From assembly GCA_021796315.1 (NCBI GenBank), contig JAJYOH010000417.1:1-5602 (forward strand): a stretch of DNA of 5,602 bases. The letters run 5' to 3'. The position numbers and the translations under genes are program-made. Below the pieces are notes generated by a model. That model saw only the letters and a program-made list of their open reading frames with translations, made no database searches and was not told the origin of the DNA. Below are positions 1 through 5,449 of this stretch, piece after piece. Numbering within the stretch: position 1 is the first letter of the stretch; each line of letters begins with the position of its first letter. The stretch is from Chloroflexota bacterium. GTDB lineage: Bacteria; Chloroflexota; Anaerolineae; Anaerolineales; Villigracilaceae.

Positions 1-1
1 G

Positions 2-130
2 GGGTTTCAGGGCAGGCGTCCGTTCCATGTGGTTACGTCTGAAAATACAGATACAAAAGAAACTACCATCATCACGGTTTACGTCCCCGATCCCGATAAA
101 TGGAAAAAAGATTCCCGGAGCCGGAAGTGA
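2..130 (+). CDS. DUF4258 family (RelE-like) toxin, C-terminal part, truncated by the window edge
   Basis: Reading from base 2 gives 42 in-frame residues ending at a TGA (128-130), with the start outside the window. The visible part has the end typical of DUF4258 proteins: a GRRPFHVV strand, then TTIITVYVPDPDKW, then a basic tail ending RSRK. The VY-x-PDP-x-x-W signature followed by D and basic residues is what I recognise. DUF4258 proteins are small RelE/BrnT-like proteins usually encoded directly before a short YgiT/MqsA-type zinc-finger protein, and they are annotated as probable type II toxins (mRNA interferase-like). Exactly such a partner follows at 213. Toxic activity is inferred from family and context. 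The catalytic N-terminal part is not visible, so I cannot say whether it is intact. Confidence 0.8.
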   Translation, partial: GFQGRRPFHVVTSENTDTKETTIITVYVPDPDKWKKDSRSRK

Positions 131-143
131 AAAAATATTTAAC

Positions 144-170
144 CACAAAGGACACGAAGGACACAAAGGA
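144..170. repeat. Three tandem 9-bp units (CACAAAGGA-type) within a dispersed repeat
   Basis: CACAAAGGA (144-152), CACGAAGGA (153-161) and CACAAAGGA (162-170) follow one another with one mismatch, preceded by TTTAAC and followed by an A-rich stretch to about 184. The pattern matches a short repeat I know from many environmental bacterial genomes, where it is often mistranslated as an NHKGHEGHKG-like peptide. It fills most of the 82-bp spacer (131-212) between the toxin and antitoxin genes. No transposase or target-site duplication is visible. Confidence 0.75.
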
Positions 171-212
171 AAAACGAAAACTTTGGAGAGCCTCCGATGT
201 TTGGTGCGGTAA

Positions 213-437
213 ATGATGAAGTGCCTTATTTGCAGGCAGGCTGAAACTGCGGACGGCTTCACATCCGTAACTTTGGAGCGCGATGAGACAAGGTTGACGA
301 TCAACAATGTGCCTGCACGCGTTTGTCCAGGCTGCGGTGACGCTTATGTGGATGAAGAGGTCGCGGTGCGATTGCTGCAAAGAGCGGAGCAGTTGGCCGA
401 AACAGGAGAGCAGGGAGAAGTGTGGAATTATGCGTAA
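213..437 (+). CDS. YgiT/MqsA-type zinc-finger antitoxin (74 aa)
   Basis: This is a small acidic protein with two CxxC knuckles, C4-L-I-C7 and C38-P-G-C41-G, the arrangement of the YgiT-type zinc-finger domain (the N-terminal, toxin-binding half of MqsA). After the second knuckle comes the usual YVDEEVAVRLLQRAEQLAE helix. It lacks the C-terminal helix-turn-helix of full MqsA, as is normal for the roughly 70-80 aa versions paired with DUF4258 toxins. It probably binds the upstream toxin, with Zn structuring the fold. Two adjacent ATG codons (213 and 216) could start it. An in-frame TAA lies directly upstream (210-212) and the Shine-Dalgarno signal is weak. The pair is separated by 82 bp rather than the usual few bases because a repeat lies between. 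Without an HTH it is unlikely to bind DNA in the way MqsA does. Confidence 0.85.
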   Translation: MMKCLICRQAETADGFTSVTLERDETRLTINNVPARVCPGCGDAYVDEEVAVRLLQRAEQLAETGEQGEVWNYA

Positions 438-451
438 CGAAAAAATATCGT

Positions 452-455
452 GGAG
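452..455 (+). promoter_or_regulatory. Shine-Dalgarno GGAG deciding the start of the MttB-like gene
   Basis: GGAG sits 9 nt before ATG 465. The alternative in-frame GTG at 450 has only an A-rich stretch upstream with no purine-rich SD, and it lies in front of this GGAG. ATG 465 is therefore preferred. Confidence 0.65.
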
Positions 456-464
456 AATGACTCG

Positions 465-1874
465 ATGAATAATGTCCGCCCGCAGTTGACCTTGATGAAT
501 GAAGAGCAGATCCGGCAAACGCATCGATACACCTTGCGCATCCTGGGCGAGACCGGCGTGCGGGTGGATTCGCCGTCAGCGCTGAAATTGTTGGAGAAAA
601 AGCTCGGGTTGAAAGCCGAAGGCCGCGTGATCAAGTTCCCGGCTGCGGTGGTGGAAGATGCGCTTCAATCCGCGCCCAAAACGGTGGACGTTTTCAATCG
701 TCGCGGCGAACCGGCTTTTCGTCTGGGCGATGACCGTCTGCGTTTTGGCGTGGGCGTGACGGCCTTGTATTATCAGGACTTGGAAAGCGATAAACCTGAG
801 CTCTTCACCCGCCAGAACTTTCGTGATCTTGTTCGGCTCGGTTCGGCCCTGCCGCTTTATGATGCTATCTCGACGGTCGGCATTTTGCGGGACGTGCCCG
901 AAAATGTCAGCGATCTTTATGGGAGCCTGGAGCATATCGCCAACACGACCAAGCCGCTGGTGCTGCTGGTCTCGGACGAAAATAAATTCCCGGCTGTGAT
1001 GCAGATGTACGAGAAACTGCACGGCCCGCTGGGGGATAAGCCTTTTGTGTTGCCATATTTCAATCCCGTTTCGCCGCTGGTGATGAACGCCGGCACAGTA
1101 GACAAAATGCAGGTCGCCATCGAGCGCGGACTGCCGGTGATCTTCTCGAATTACAGCATGGCGGGCGCTTCCACGCCGCTAACCCCGGCCGGGACTCTTT
1201 CCCTGTTGATGGCGGAATTGCTGGCCGGTCTGGTGATCAGTCAGGCCATTAAAAAAGGCGCGCCAATTATTTTAGGAATGCTGCCCGTTTATTTTGACAT
1301 GCGTTCGATGCTGAATTTTTACGATCCGCAAAGCGTGTTGATCAGCGTGGCTTGTTCGGAGATGATGGCGCATTACGGCATTCCGCATTGCAGCACATCC
1401 GGCAGCGGCACAGGCTGGGGCATGGACTTGATCGCCGCCGACACGTATTGGATGAACACGCTTGCGCTTCTGCTCTCGAAGGGCGGGCTGGCTCCGTTCA
1501 TTGGAGATACGCTCGGCTCGAAATCCATTTCGCCGCTGACGATCGTCCACGCCCACGAAATTATCGATCAGGCTCTGCGTTTCGCAGATGGCTTCCAGCT
1601 TGACGACCCGAATGCGGCCTTGTCCGAGATATTGAAAGTTGGTCCGGGCGGCAGTTTCCTGACGCAGCCTTCGACGATGAAGAATTACAAGAACGGATAT
1701 TATGTCAGCCGCGTCTATCCGCGCCACACCATGGAAAAATGGCAGGAAGCTGGACAGCCCACCGCGCATCAGGTCCTGCGTGAAAAAACGCGTACATTGC
1801 TCGCCTCCGCGCCTGCGCCGGACGACCATGATGACTTGATGGGTAAAGGTGAAGAGTTTATCCGCGCGTTATGA
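465..1874 (+). CDS. MttB-superfamily (trimethylamine methyltransferase-like) protein, non-pyrrolysine
   Basis: From ATG 465 the product is 469 aa, close to the usual MttB-family length. Recognisable parts are the N-terminal RYTLRILGETGVRVDSP segment (21-37), the FPAAVVEDAL helix (58-67), and the TIM-barrel core with TPLTPAGTLSLLMAELLAGLVISQ (237-260), KKGAPIILG (263-271) and the loop HYGIPHCSTSGSGTGWGMD (303-321). Archaeal MttB has an in-frame UAG (pyrrolysine); this gene has none, so it belongs with the non-Pyl homologues. Characterised members of that group, such as glycine betaine methyltransferase MtgB, pass a methyl group from a quaternary amine to a corrinoid protein. The substrate here cannot be read from sequence, and no corrinoid protein lies alongside. 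The gene starts 27 bp after the antitoxin stop. Its TGA overlaps the next ATG (ATGA, 1871-1874), indicating co-transcription and translational coupling with the lipoprotein hydrolase. Confidence 0.85.
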   Translation: MNNVRPQLTLMNEEQIRQTHRYTLRILGETGVRVDSPSALKLLEKKLGLKAEGRVIKFPAAVVEDALQSAPKTVDVFNRRGEPAFRLGDDRLRFGVGVTALYYQDLESDKPELFTRQNFRDLVRLGSALPLYDAISTVGILRDVPENVSDLYGSLEHIANTTKPLVLLVSDENKFPAVMQMYEKLHGPLGDKPFVLPYFNPVSPLVMNAGTVDKMQVAIERGLPVIFSNYSMAGASTPLTPAGTLSLLMAELLAGLVISQAIKKGAPIILGMLPVYFDMRSMLNFYDPQSVLISVACSEMMAHYGIPHCSTSGSGTGWGMDLIAADTYWMNTLALLLSKGGLAPFIGDTLGSKSISPLTIVHAHEIIDQALRFADGFQLDDPNAALSEILKVGPGGSFLTQPSTMKNYKNGYYVSRVYPRHTMEKWQEAGQPTAHQVLREKTRTLLASAPAPDDHDDLMGKGEEFIRAL

Positions 1875-2974
1875 AGAAATTATTTTCACTGCTGATTTTG
1901 TTTCTGCTGTCGGCCTGCCAACCTGCACCGATTGTTTCTGCGCCAACGTCAACTGCGCCCGCGAAAGAAACGATAACGCCGCTGGCAACTGCTGCCGTCA
2001 CGCTTACTCCTTCGCCCACACAGACGGTTCAACAATTGATCTATCCATACACCATTGATGGCCTGCGCAATCACGAATATAAGAGCGGCAATGTTCACGT
2101 CCGCGCCAAGCTCGAAGAGACAGACCTTTACACTCGGTATCTGATCGATTATCCCAGCGACGGCTTGACCATCACGGGCATTATGCAGATACCGAAAAAT
2201 GGCAAGCCGCCGTTTCCGGTCATCGTGATGAACCACGGGTTCTTTCCGCGCGCAAGTTATGTCTCCGGTGATGGAACCTATCGCGCGGCGGAATATCTCA
2301 ATAAATATGGCTATCTCACGCTGGCTTCAGATTATCGCAGTTGGGGCGGCTCGGATGTCGGGCCGAGTCTTTTTTATTCCGGTCTCGTGATCGATGCGAT
2401 CAACCTGTTGAATGCCATCCCGTCCATCCCCGAAGCGGACGCGAATCGAATCGGGATGTGGGGGCACAGCATGGGCGGCGGTGTCACGATGCGTGTGTTG
2501 ACGATTGATAGCCGTGTCAAAGCTGCGGTGCTGTATTCAACCGTCAGCGCGGACGATGCCGATATTCTCGCTCGCTGGGGATTGGGCTGCATTGGCGATA
2601 TTGCCGCGGGCGAACAACAACTCGGATGCAATTCTTCGGATGTCGTGCCGCTGAACCTACCCGCCAATCTGCGACAGGCTTATGCTGACGCGTCCACGAA
2701 CGCGGACCTTCTGCATCAAATTTCTTCGTTCTATCACCTCGACCTTGTAACGGCTCCCGTTGAAATCAACTACGGCACCGCTGACGGCAAGACTCTGGCA
2801 GGCACGCCGCCTGATTGGTCGAAGAAACTTTATCAAGGTCTGCTCGATGCGAAGAAAGATGCAAAGTTGTTTGCGTACGAAGGTGAATTCCATTCCTTCA
2901 ACGGCGATGCCTGGCTGGCCTTCATGGATCGCAGTGTGAAATTTTTCGACAAGTACGTCAAGAATACACCTTGA
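1871..2974 (+). CDS. Lipid-anchored alpha/beta-hydrolase (S9/dienelactone hydrolase-like)
   Basis: This 367-aa protein opens with a lipoprotein signal peptide: basic MKK, a hydrophobic run, and lipobox L13-S-A-C16. A Thr/Pro/Ser/Ala-rich linker (about 17-53) follows, typical of surface lipoproteins in Chloroflexota. The catalytic domain (about 85-365) has an oxyanion-region NHG at 121-123, a nucleophile elbow G198-H-S200-M-G202-G, a candidate acid Asp305 in YGTAD, and His341 in EGEFHSF. The Ser-Asp-His triad therefore looks complete. Cys240 and Cys253 lie on an inserted loop and could form a disulfide outside the membrane. The fold resembles acyl-aminopeptidase-type and dienelactone-hydrolase-type enzymes; ester versus peptide substrate is undetermined. 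It has no strong SD, and the 4-bp overlap with the MttB-like gene suggests coupled translation. Confidence 0.88.
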   Translation: MKKLFSLLILFLLSACQPAPIVSAPTSTAPAKETITPLATAAVTLTPSPTQTVQQLIYPYTIDGLRNHEYKSGNVHVRAKLEETDLYTRYLIDYPSDGLTITGIMQIPKNGKPPFPVIVMNHGFFPRASYVSGDGTYRAAEYLNKYGYLTLASDYRSWGGSDVGPSLFYSGLVIDAINLLNAIPSIPEADANRIGMWGHSMGGGVTMRVLTIDSRVKAAVLYSTVSADDADILARWGLGCIGDIAAGEQQLGCNSSDVVPLNLPANLRQAYADASTNADLLHQISSFYHLDLVTAPVEINYGTADGKTLAGTPPDWSKKLYQGLLDAKKDAKLFAYEGEFHSFNGDAWLAFMDRSVKFFDKYVKNTP

Positions 2975-2979
2975 CCATT

Positions 2980-2988
2980 TGTTATACT
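2980..2988 (+). promoter_or_regulatory. Candidate extended -10 promoter (TGTTATACT)
   Basis: TG-n-TATACT forms an extended -10 in the 34-bp gap after the hydrolase stop. No convincing -35 lies about 17 bp upstream. Transcription would begin near 2995, just at the ribosome-binding site of the lipocalin-like gene, giving a very short leader. The same -10 hexamer occurs on the minus strand before the creatininase gene (4651-4656). Suggestive only. Confidence 0.35.
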
Positions 2989-2994
2989 TTAATC

Positions 2995-3000
2995 AGGAGA
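2995..3000 (+). promoter_or_regulatory. Shine-Dalgarno AGGAGA deciding the start of the lipocalin-like gene
   Basis: AGGAGA lies 8 nt before ATG 3009. The in-frame ATG-like start 30 nt upstream (2979) would overlap the promoter candidate and add ten residues without family similarity, so 3009 is taken as the start. Confidence 0.7.
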
Positions 3001-3008
3001 ATAGATTG

Positions 3009-3449
3009 ATGTCAGGAAATTCCTTTGTGGGTGTTTGGAAATTAATTTCATGCGATGCAATTCGCAAAAACGGGAGCATACTTCCGATTTATGGAAAGAA
3101 TCCGATCGGGCGTTTGTATTACGATGCGGCGGGAAACATGTCGGTGCATATTATGAAAAATGGGCGCCATAAATTCTCCGGCGAGACCAAGTTCCGTGCG
3201 ACACACGCTGAAATGCGGGCGGCGTACGAAAGCTATGAAGCCTATTTCTCAACCTATGTAGTTGATGTGGCGAATCAATTGATTCGCCACACCGTTCTTG
3301 GCGGCTTATTCCCGAACTGGACGGGCGGAATCCAATCTCGCTATTATCAATTCGATGGACCGGATCGTTTGATCCTGAGCACCGAGCCGATTGATGTTCA
3401 TCCGGTTAATAAAACCGTCGTCATCCTGCTCTGGGAAAGACTGAAGTGA
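3009..3449 (+). CDS. Lipocalin-like domain protein (Lipocalin_5 type)
   Basis: A 146-aa single-domain protein with no signal peptide. Family hallmarks are the N-terminal GVWKLIS (8-14), then PIYGKNPIGRLYYDAAGNMSV (26-46), matching the family pattern of P-x-x-G-x-L-x-Y-D-x-x-G-x-M. YEAYFSTYVVD follows (76-86), then H-T-V-x-G-x-L-FPNWTGGIQSRYYQF (94-115), and a final beta strand VVILLWERL. Such proteins form small beta-barrels that may bind hydrophobic ligands; some fungal and bacterial members sit in secondary-metabolite clusters, but no enzymatic role is established for this group. Its own SD and possible promoter suggest expression separate from the upstream hydrolase. A perfect 26-bp palindrome falls in its coding sequence (residues 86-95). 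It converges on the creatininase gene with 31 bp between the stops. Confidence 0.8.
   Translation: MSGNSFVGVWKLISCDAIRKNGSILPIYGKNPIGRLYYDAAGNMSVHIMKNGRHKFSGETKFRATHAEMRAAYESYEAYFSTYVVDVANQLIRHTVLGGLFPNWTGGIQSRYYQFDGPDRLILSTEPIDVHPVNKTVVILLWERLK
3266..3291. repeat. Perfect 26-bp palindrome inside the lipocalin-like gene
   Basis: The left arm TGTGGCGAATCAA (3266-3278) is followed without a loop by its exact reverse complement (3279-3291). The inner 24 bp are in phase with the codons, four codons mirrored by four, giving V87-A-N-Q-L-I-R-H94, and the same peptide is read on the other strand. One mismatch stops extension on each side. Its function is unknown. Confidence 0.85.
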
Positions 3450-3453
3450 AACT

Positions 3454-3474
3454 CACTGACCACTGACCACTGAT
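3454..3474. repeat. Three tandem 7-bp units (CACTGAC) between convergent genes
   Basis: CACTGAC (3454-3460), CACTGAC (3461-3467) and CACTGAT (3468-3474), followed by a partial CAC. This fills most of the 31-bp gap between the convergent stop codons (TGA 3447-3449 and, on the minus strand, TAG 3483-3481). CACTGAC arrays of this kind are scattered through many environmental bacterial genomes. No stem followed by a T-run is present, so it is not a typical intrinsic terminator, though a small AGTGA/TCACT dyad (3445-3457) overlaps the stop. Confidence 0.7.
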
Positions 3475-3480
3475 CACCGT

Positions 3481-4626
3481 CTACCGCTTTCCCCATAACC
3501 CATACCCTTCATTTCTGCGCTTCTCGCGCCGTTCGTGCTGCTCGTGGATTTCTTCCACGTGCGCGGCTTTTTCTTCAATTGCCGCCTCCAGCCAGAGGCG
3601 GCCTTTTTCTGCGGCGCCGTGGCTGCCCGCGCCGTACGCGCCGGTCTTGGTGTCATCGTCCCATGGCGGGTTGGCTGCCAGCGCGCCGCCTTCGATCCAA
3701 TCCATGTAATACGATGGCGTTGCCACAAAATCGGTTTCATCCACCGCGCGCTGCATGTGACACAGTTCGGGTCGCAGATGAAGCATGAACGAAGTTTCGA
3801 GTTCGCCAGCGTGTCCCATCCCGCCAATTTTCGACGTGCGATATTTTTCCAATGCCGCCGCGCCGATTGTCCCGGATGTATGCAAAAAAGCTGTTGCGCA
3901 AAATATTCGGCGATGGCGTTCGCCTGCGTACTTTACAATGTTTGTCAGGAACGAGGTGTTGCCGCCGTGTCCACTCATTAAATAGAAACGATCAAAGCCG
4001 CGCGCGACAAGTACATCGATCACTGCCAGCCAAAAATCTTCGAAAGCGCGACCACCTGCATTCATGGTCGCCGCAAAGGATGAACGATGCGTGCTGACTC
4101 CGTAAGGCATGACGGGCAGCGCCTCAGCTCTCGACGGGGATGCGGCTGCCGTTCCCCGAGCAATCGCCTCGATGATGACCGTGTCCACTGAAAGCGGCAG
4201 ATGGAATCCGTGCTGCTCGGTGTGGCCGATCGGCATCAGGATCACTTTTCCGCGAGCATTATCGAGGGGCAGGGGCGGCGCATCTTGTTTTTGATACTGG
4301 TTGAATTGTGTGATCTGAAATTCCGGGTGCGGCAATCGAATTGTATCTTGCGGCGTCAACGCATAAACACGCGTGAAGCCATCGTCACGAAGTGAGTTGA
4401 TGAGATTATCAACGTACGCGCCCAGCGCTTGCTCCGGCAATTCCAATCCGCTGCCGCGCCAGCCAAATGGGAAGGGCGGCAGGAGTCCGATGCGGGGCGG
4501 ATCGGATAATTGTTCAGCGAGCCGCTCCAGGTCATAGCCTGAACCGAAAGGCAAAATAAGCGGCGTATTGCGCGGCAAATCCGCCACTTCCGGCCAGGTT
4601 AGTTCATCATAGTTGAATATATTCAT
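3481..4626 (-). CDS. Creatininase-family metal-dependent amidohydrolase with extra N-terminal domain
   Basis: From ATG 4626 the product is 381 aa, longer than the roughly 240-270 aa usual for the family. The catalytic domain (about 125-350) has E137-Q-H139-G-x-H-LPL-x-x-D148, GVSTH180, SGH220-GGN and GHAGE275-LETS. These correspond to the metal-binding Glu, His, Asp and His positions of creatininase, with the family HAGxxETS motif supplying further acidic residues. The family hydrolyses amide bonds in creatinine, formamidopyrimidines and mycofactocin precursor peptide; the substrate here is unknown. Residues 1-100 begin like a normal family member (YDELTWPEVADL) but resemble a second, metal-site-free copy of the same half-domain. 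The C-terminus (about 350-381) is a charged helix rich in Glu, His and Arg. An upstream GGAGG supports this start. A longer reading frame to 4800 would run antisense through the divergent methyltransferase gene. Confidence 0.87.
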   Translation of the reverse strand: MNIFNYDELTWPEVADLPRNTPLILPFGSGYDLERLAEQLSDPPRIGLLPPFPFGWRGSGLELPEQALGAYVDNLINSLRDDGFTRVYALTPQDTIRLPHPEFQITQFNQYQKQDAPPLPLDNARGKVILMPIGHTEQHGFHLPLSVDTVIIEAIARGTAAASPSRAEALPVMPYGVSTHRSSFAATMNAGGRAFEDFWLAVIDVLVARGFDRFYLMSGHGGNTSFLTNIVKYAGERHRRIFCATAFLHTSGTIGAAALEKYRTSKIGGMGHAGELETSFMLHLRPELCHMQRAVDETDFVATPSYYMDWIEGGALAANPPWDDDTKTGAYGAGSHGAAEKGRLWLEAAIEEKAAHVEEIHEQHERREKRRNEGYGLWGKR

Positions 4627-4636
4627 CGCGCTAAGG

Positions 4637-4641
4637 CCTCC
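4637..4641 (-). promoter_or_regulatory. Shine-Dalgarno GGAGG for the creatininase-family gene
   Basis: On the minus strand GGAGG lies 10 nt before ATG 4626. It is the strongest SD in the window and fixes the start, ruling out the 58-residue upstream extension. Confidence 0.75.
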
Positions 4642-4650
4642 GTTACTGCA

Positions 4651-4656
4651 AGTATA
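4651..4656 (-). promoter_or_regulatory. Candidate -10 (TATACT) for the creatininase-family gene
   Basis: TATACT on the minus strand, 9 nt before GGAGG. No good -35 is visible, and any -35 would fall in the first codons of the divergent methyltransferase. It faces away from the plus-strand -10 at 4664-4669. Confidence 0.35.
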
Positions 4657-4660
4657 CCGC

Positions 4661-4669
4661 TGGTAAAAT
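4661..4669 (+). promoter_or_regulatory. Candidate extended -10 (TGGTAAAAT) for a leaderless transcript
   Basis: TG-G-TAAAAT is an extended -10 whose last base is 6 nt before the A of ATG 4676, so the expected transcription start is at or next to the start codon itself. No Shine-Dalgarno sequence precedes this ATG. This is the arrangement expected of a leaderless mRNA. Confidence 0.5.
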
Positions 4670-4675
4670 AAAAGC

Positions 4676-5449
4676 ATGGAAATCACCAGCCTGCAAAACC
4701 CGCGCGTAAAATATTTCGTTAAACTGCGTGAAGATAAAAAGCAACGCAGACACGATGGCCTCATGCTCGTCGAGGGATTTGATGAGATCATGCTCGCCAT
4801 TTCTGCCGGATATAAACCGCAGACGCTTCTGACCGCGCCCGAGCTGGCGACGCGTCAAATTGATTTTTCTGCGGCTGAAAATATTACCGTCAATCGCGCC
4901 GTGTTCGAGAAGATTTCCTATCGCGATAATCCCGATGGCTGGCTGGCGGTTTTTCTCACACCCAAAATTTCACTCGAAGAGTTGACCCTTTCTTCACCGC
5001 CATTTATAATCGTGGCGGAATCAATTGAGAAGCCGGGAAATCTCGGCGCGATCCTGCGCACAGCCGACGCTGCGCACGTTGACGCCTTGATCGTCAGCAA
5101 CCCGCGCGCGGACATTTACAACCCGAACGTGGTGCGCGCTTCACGCGGAACCTTGTTCACTGTGCCGACGGTTGAGGCCAGCAACGCGGACACATTGTCT
5201 TTTCTGCGTCGAAACGGAATCAAGATTCTGGCCGCCACGCCGCAAGCCGTCAGCGTGTACACAGACCAAAATCTGCGCGAGCCGCTGGCCGTCGCAGTAG
5301 GGACCGAAGACGAGGGCCTGACTGATTTCTGGCTGAACGAGGCCGACATCCAAGTCAAAATTCCGATGCTTGGAAAAGTCAACTCGTTGAATGTATCCAT
5401 CGCAACGGCATTGATTGTTTATGAAACATTGAGGCAAAGACGACAATGA
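4676..5449 (+). CDS. TrmH/SpoU-family RNA 2'-O-ribose methyltransferase
   Basis: This 257-aa protein has the two-domain layout of RlmB/TsnR-like SPOUT enzymes. The N-terminal substrate-binding domain (1-about 100) opens with ITSLQNPRVKYFVKLR and includes GLMLVEGFDEI. The catalytic knot domain has motif 1 at 118-131 (EKPGNLGAILRTAD, with the catalytic-type Arg128), motif 2 at 208-215 (VGTEDEGL) and motif 3 at 229-241 (IPMLGKVNSLNVS), which form the S-adenosylmethionine-binding trefoil knot. It probably methylates a ribose 2'-OH in 23S rRNA; the exact nucleotide cannot be told from sequence. Motif 2 is GTEDEG where GNExxG is commoner, a mild variation. No SD precedes the ATG, and an extended -10 lies right in front of it, suggesting leaderless translation. 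Its stop overlaps the next start by ATGA (5446-5449). Confidence 0.92.
   Translation: MEITSLQNPRVKYFVKLREDKKQRRHDGLMLVEGFDEIMLAISAGYKPQTLLTAPELATRQIDFSAAENITVNRAVFEKISYRDNPDGWLAVFLTPKISLEELTLSSPPFIIVAESIEKPGNLGAILRTADAAHVDALIVSNPRADIYNPNVVRASRGTLFTVPTVEASNADTLSFLRRNGIKILAATPQAVSVYTDQNLREPLAVAVGTEDEGLTDFWLNEADIQVKIPMLGKVNSLNVSIATALIVYETLRQRRQ

Noticed and set aside
185..195. GGAG-AGC-CTCC mini-hairpin before the antitoxin
   Set aside because: A 4-bp stem is too short to support a regulatory call, and the GGAG is too far from the start codon to serve as its SD.
27..212. 61-aa plus-strand frame including an NHKGHEGHKG-like peptide
   Set aside because: It runs out of frame through the end of the DUF4258 gene and then through the 9-bp repeat. 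It is a typical spurious translation of that repeat.
72..524. 150-aa minus-strand frame
   Set aside because: It is antisense to the toxin, repeat, antitoxin and start of the MttB-like gene. It has no family features, and the opposite strand has convincing domains.
576..1022. 148-aa minus-strand frame
   Set aside because: Another antisense shadow of the MttB-like gene, with no recognisable domain.
1519..1532. CGAAAT-CC-ATTTCG dyad in the MttB-like gene
   Set aside because: A 6-bp stem with a 2-nt gap inside conserved coding sequence is within chance expectation and cannot form a stable hairpin.
1272..1829. 185-aa minus-strand frame
   Set aside because: It is antisense to the conserved core of the MttB-like gene, with Arg/His-rich composition expected of a shadow frame and no SD.
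3543..3559. CGTGGA-5 nt-TCCACG hairpin near the 3' end of the creatininase gene
   Set aside because: It lies within coding sequence well before the stop and is not followed by a T-run in the gene's direction. It is not convincing as a terminator.
3474..3827. 117-aa minus-strand frame
   Set aside because: It is on the same strand as the creatininase gene but in another frame, Arg/Trp/Ala-rich and without motifs, while the creatininase frame has its conserved motifs in this stretch.
4627..4800. 58-residue N-terminal extension of the creatininase frame
   Set aside because: It would be antisense to the start of the methyltransferase gene and has no family similarity. GGAGG before ATG 4626 gives a clear start.
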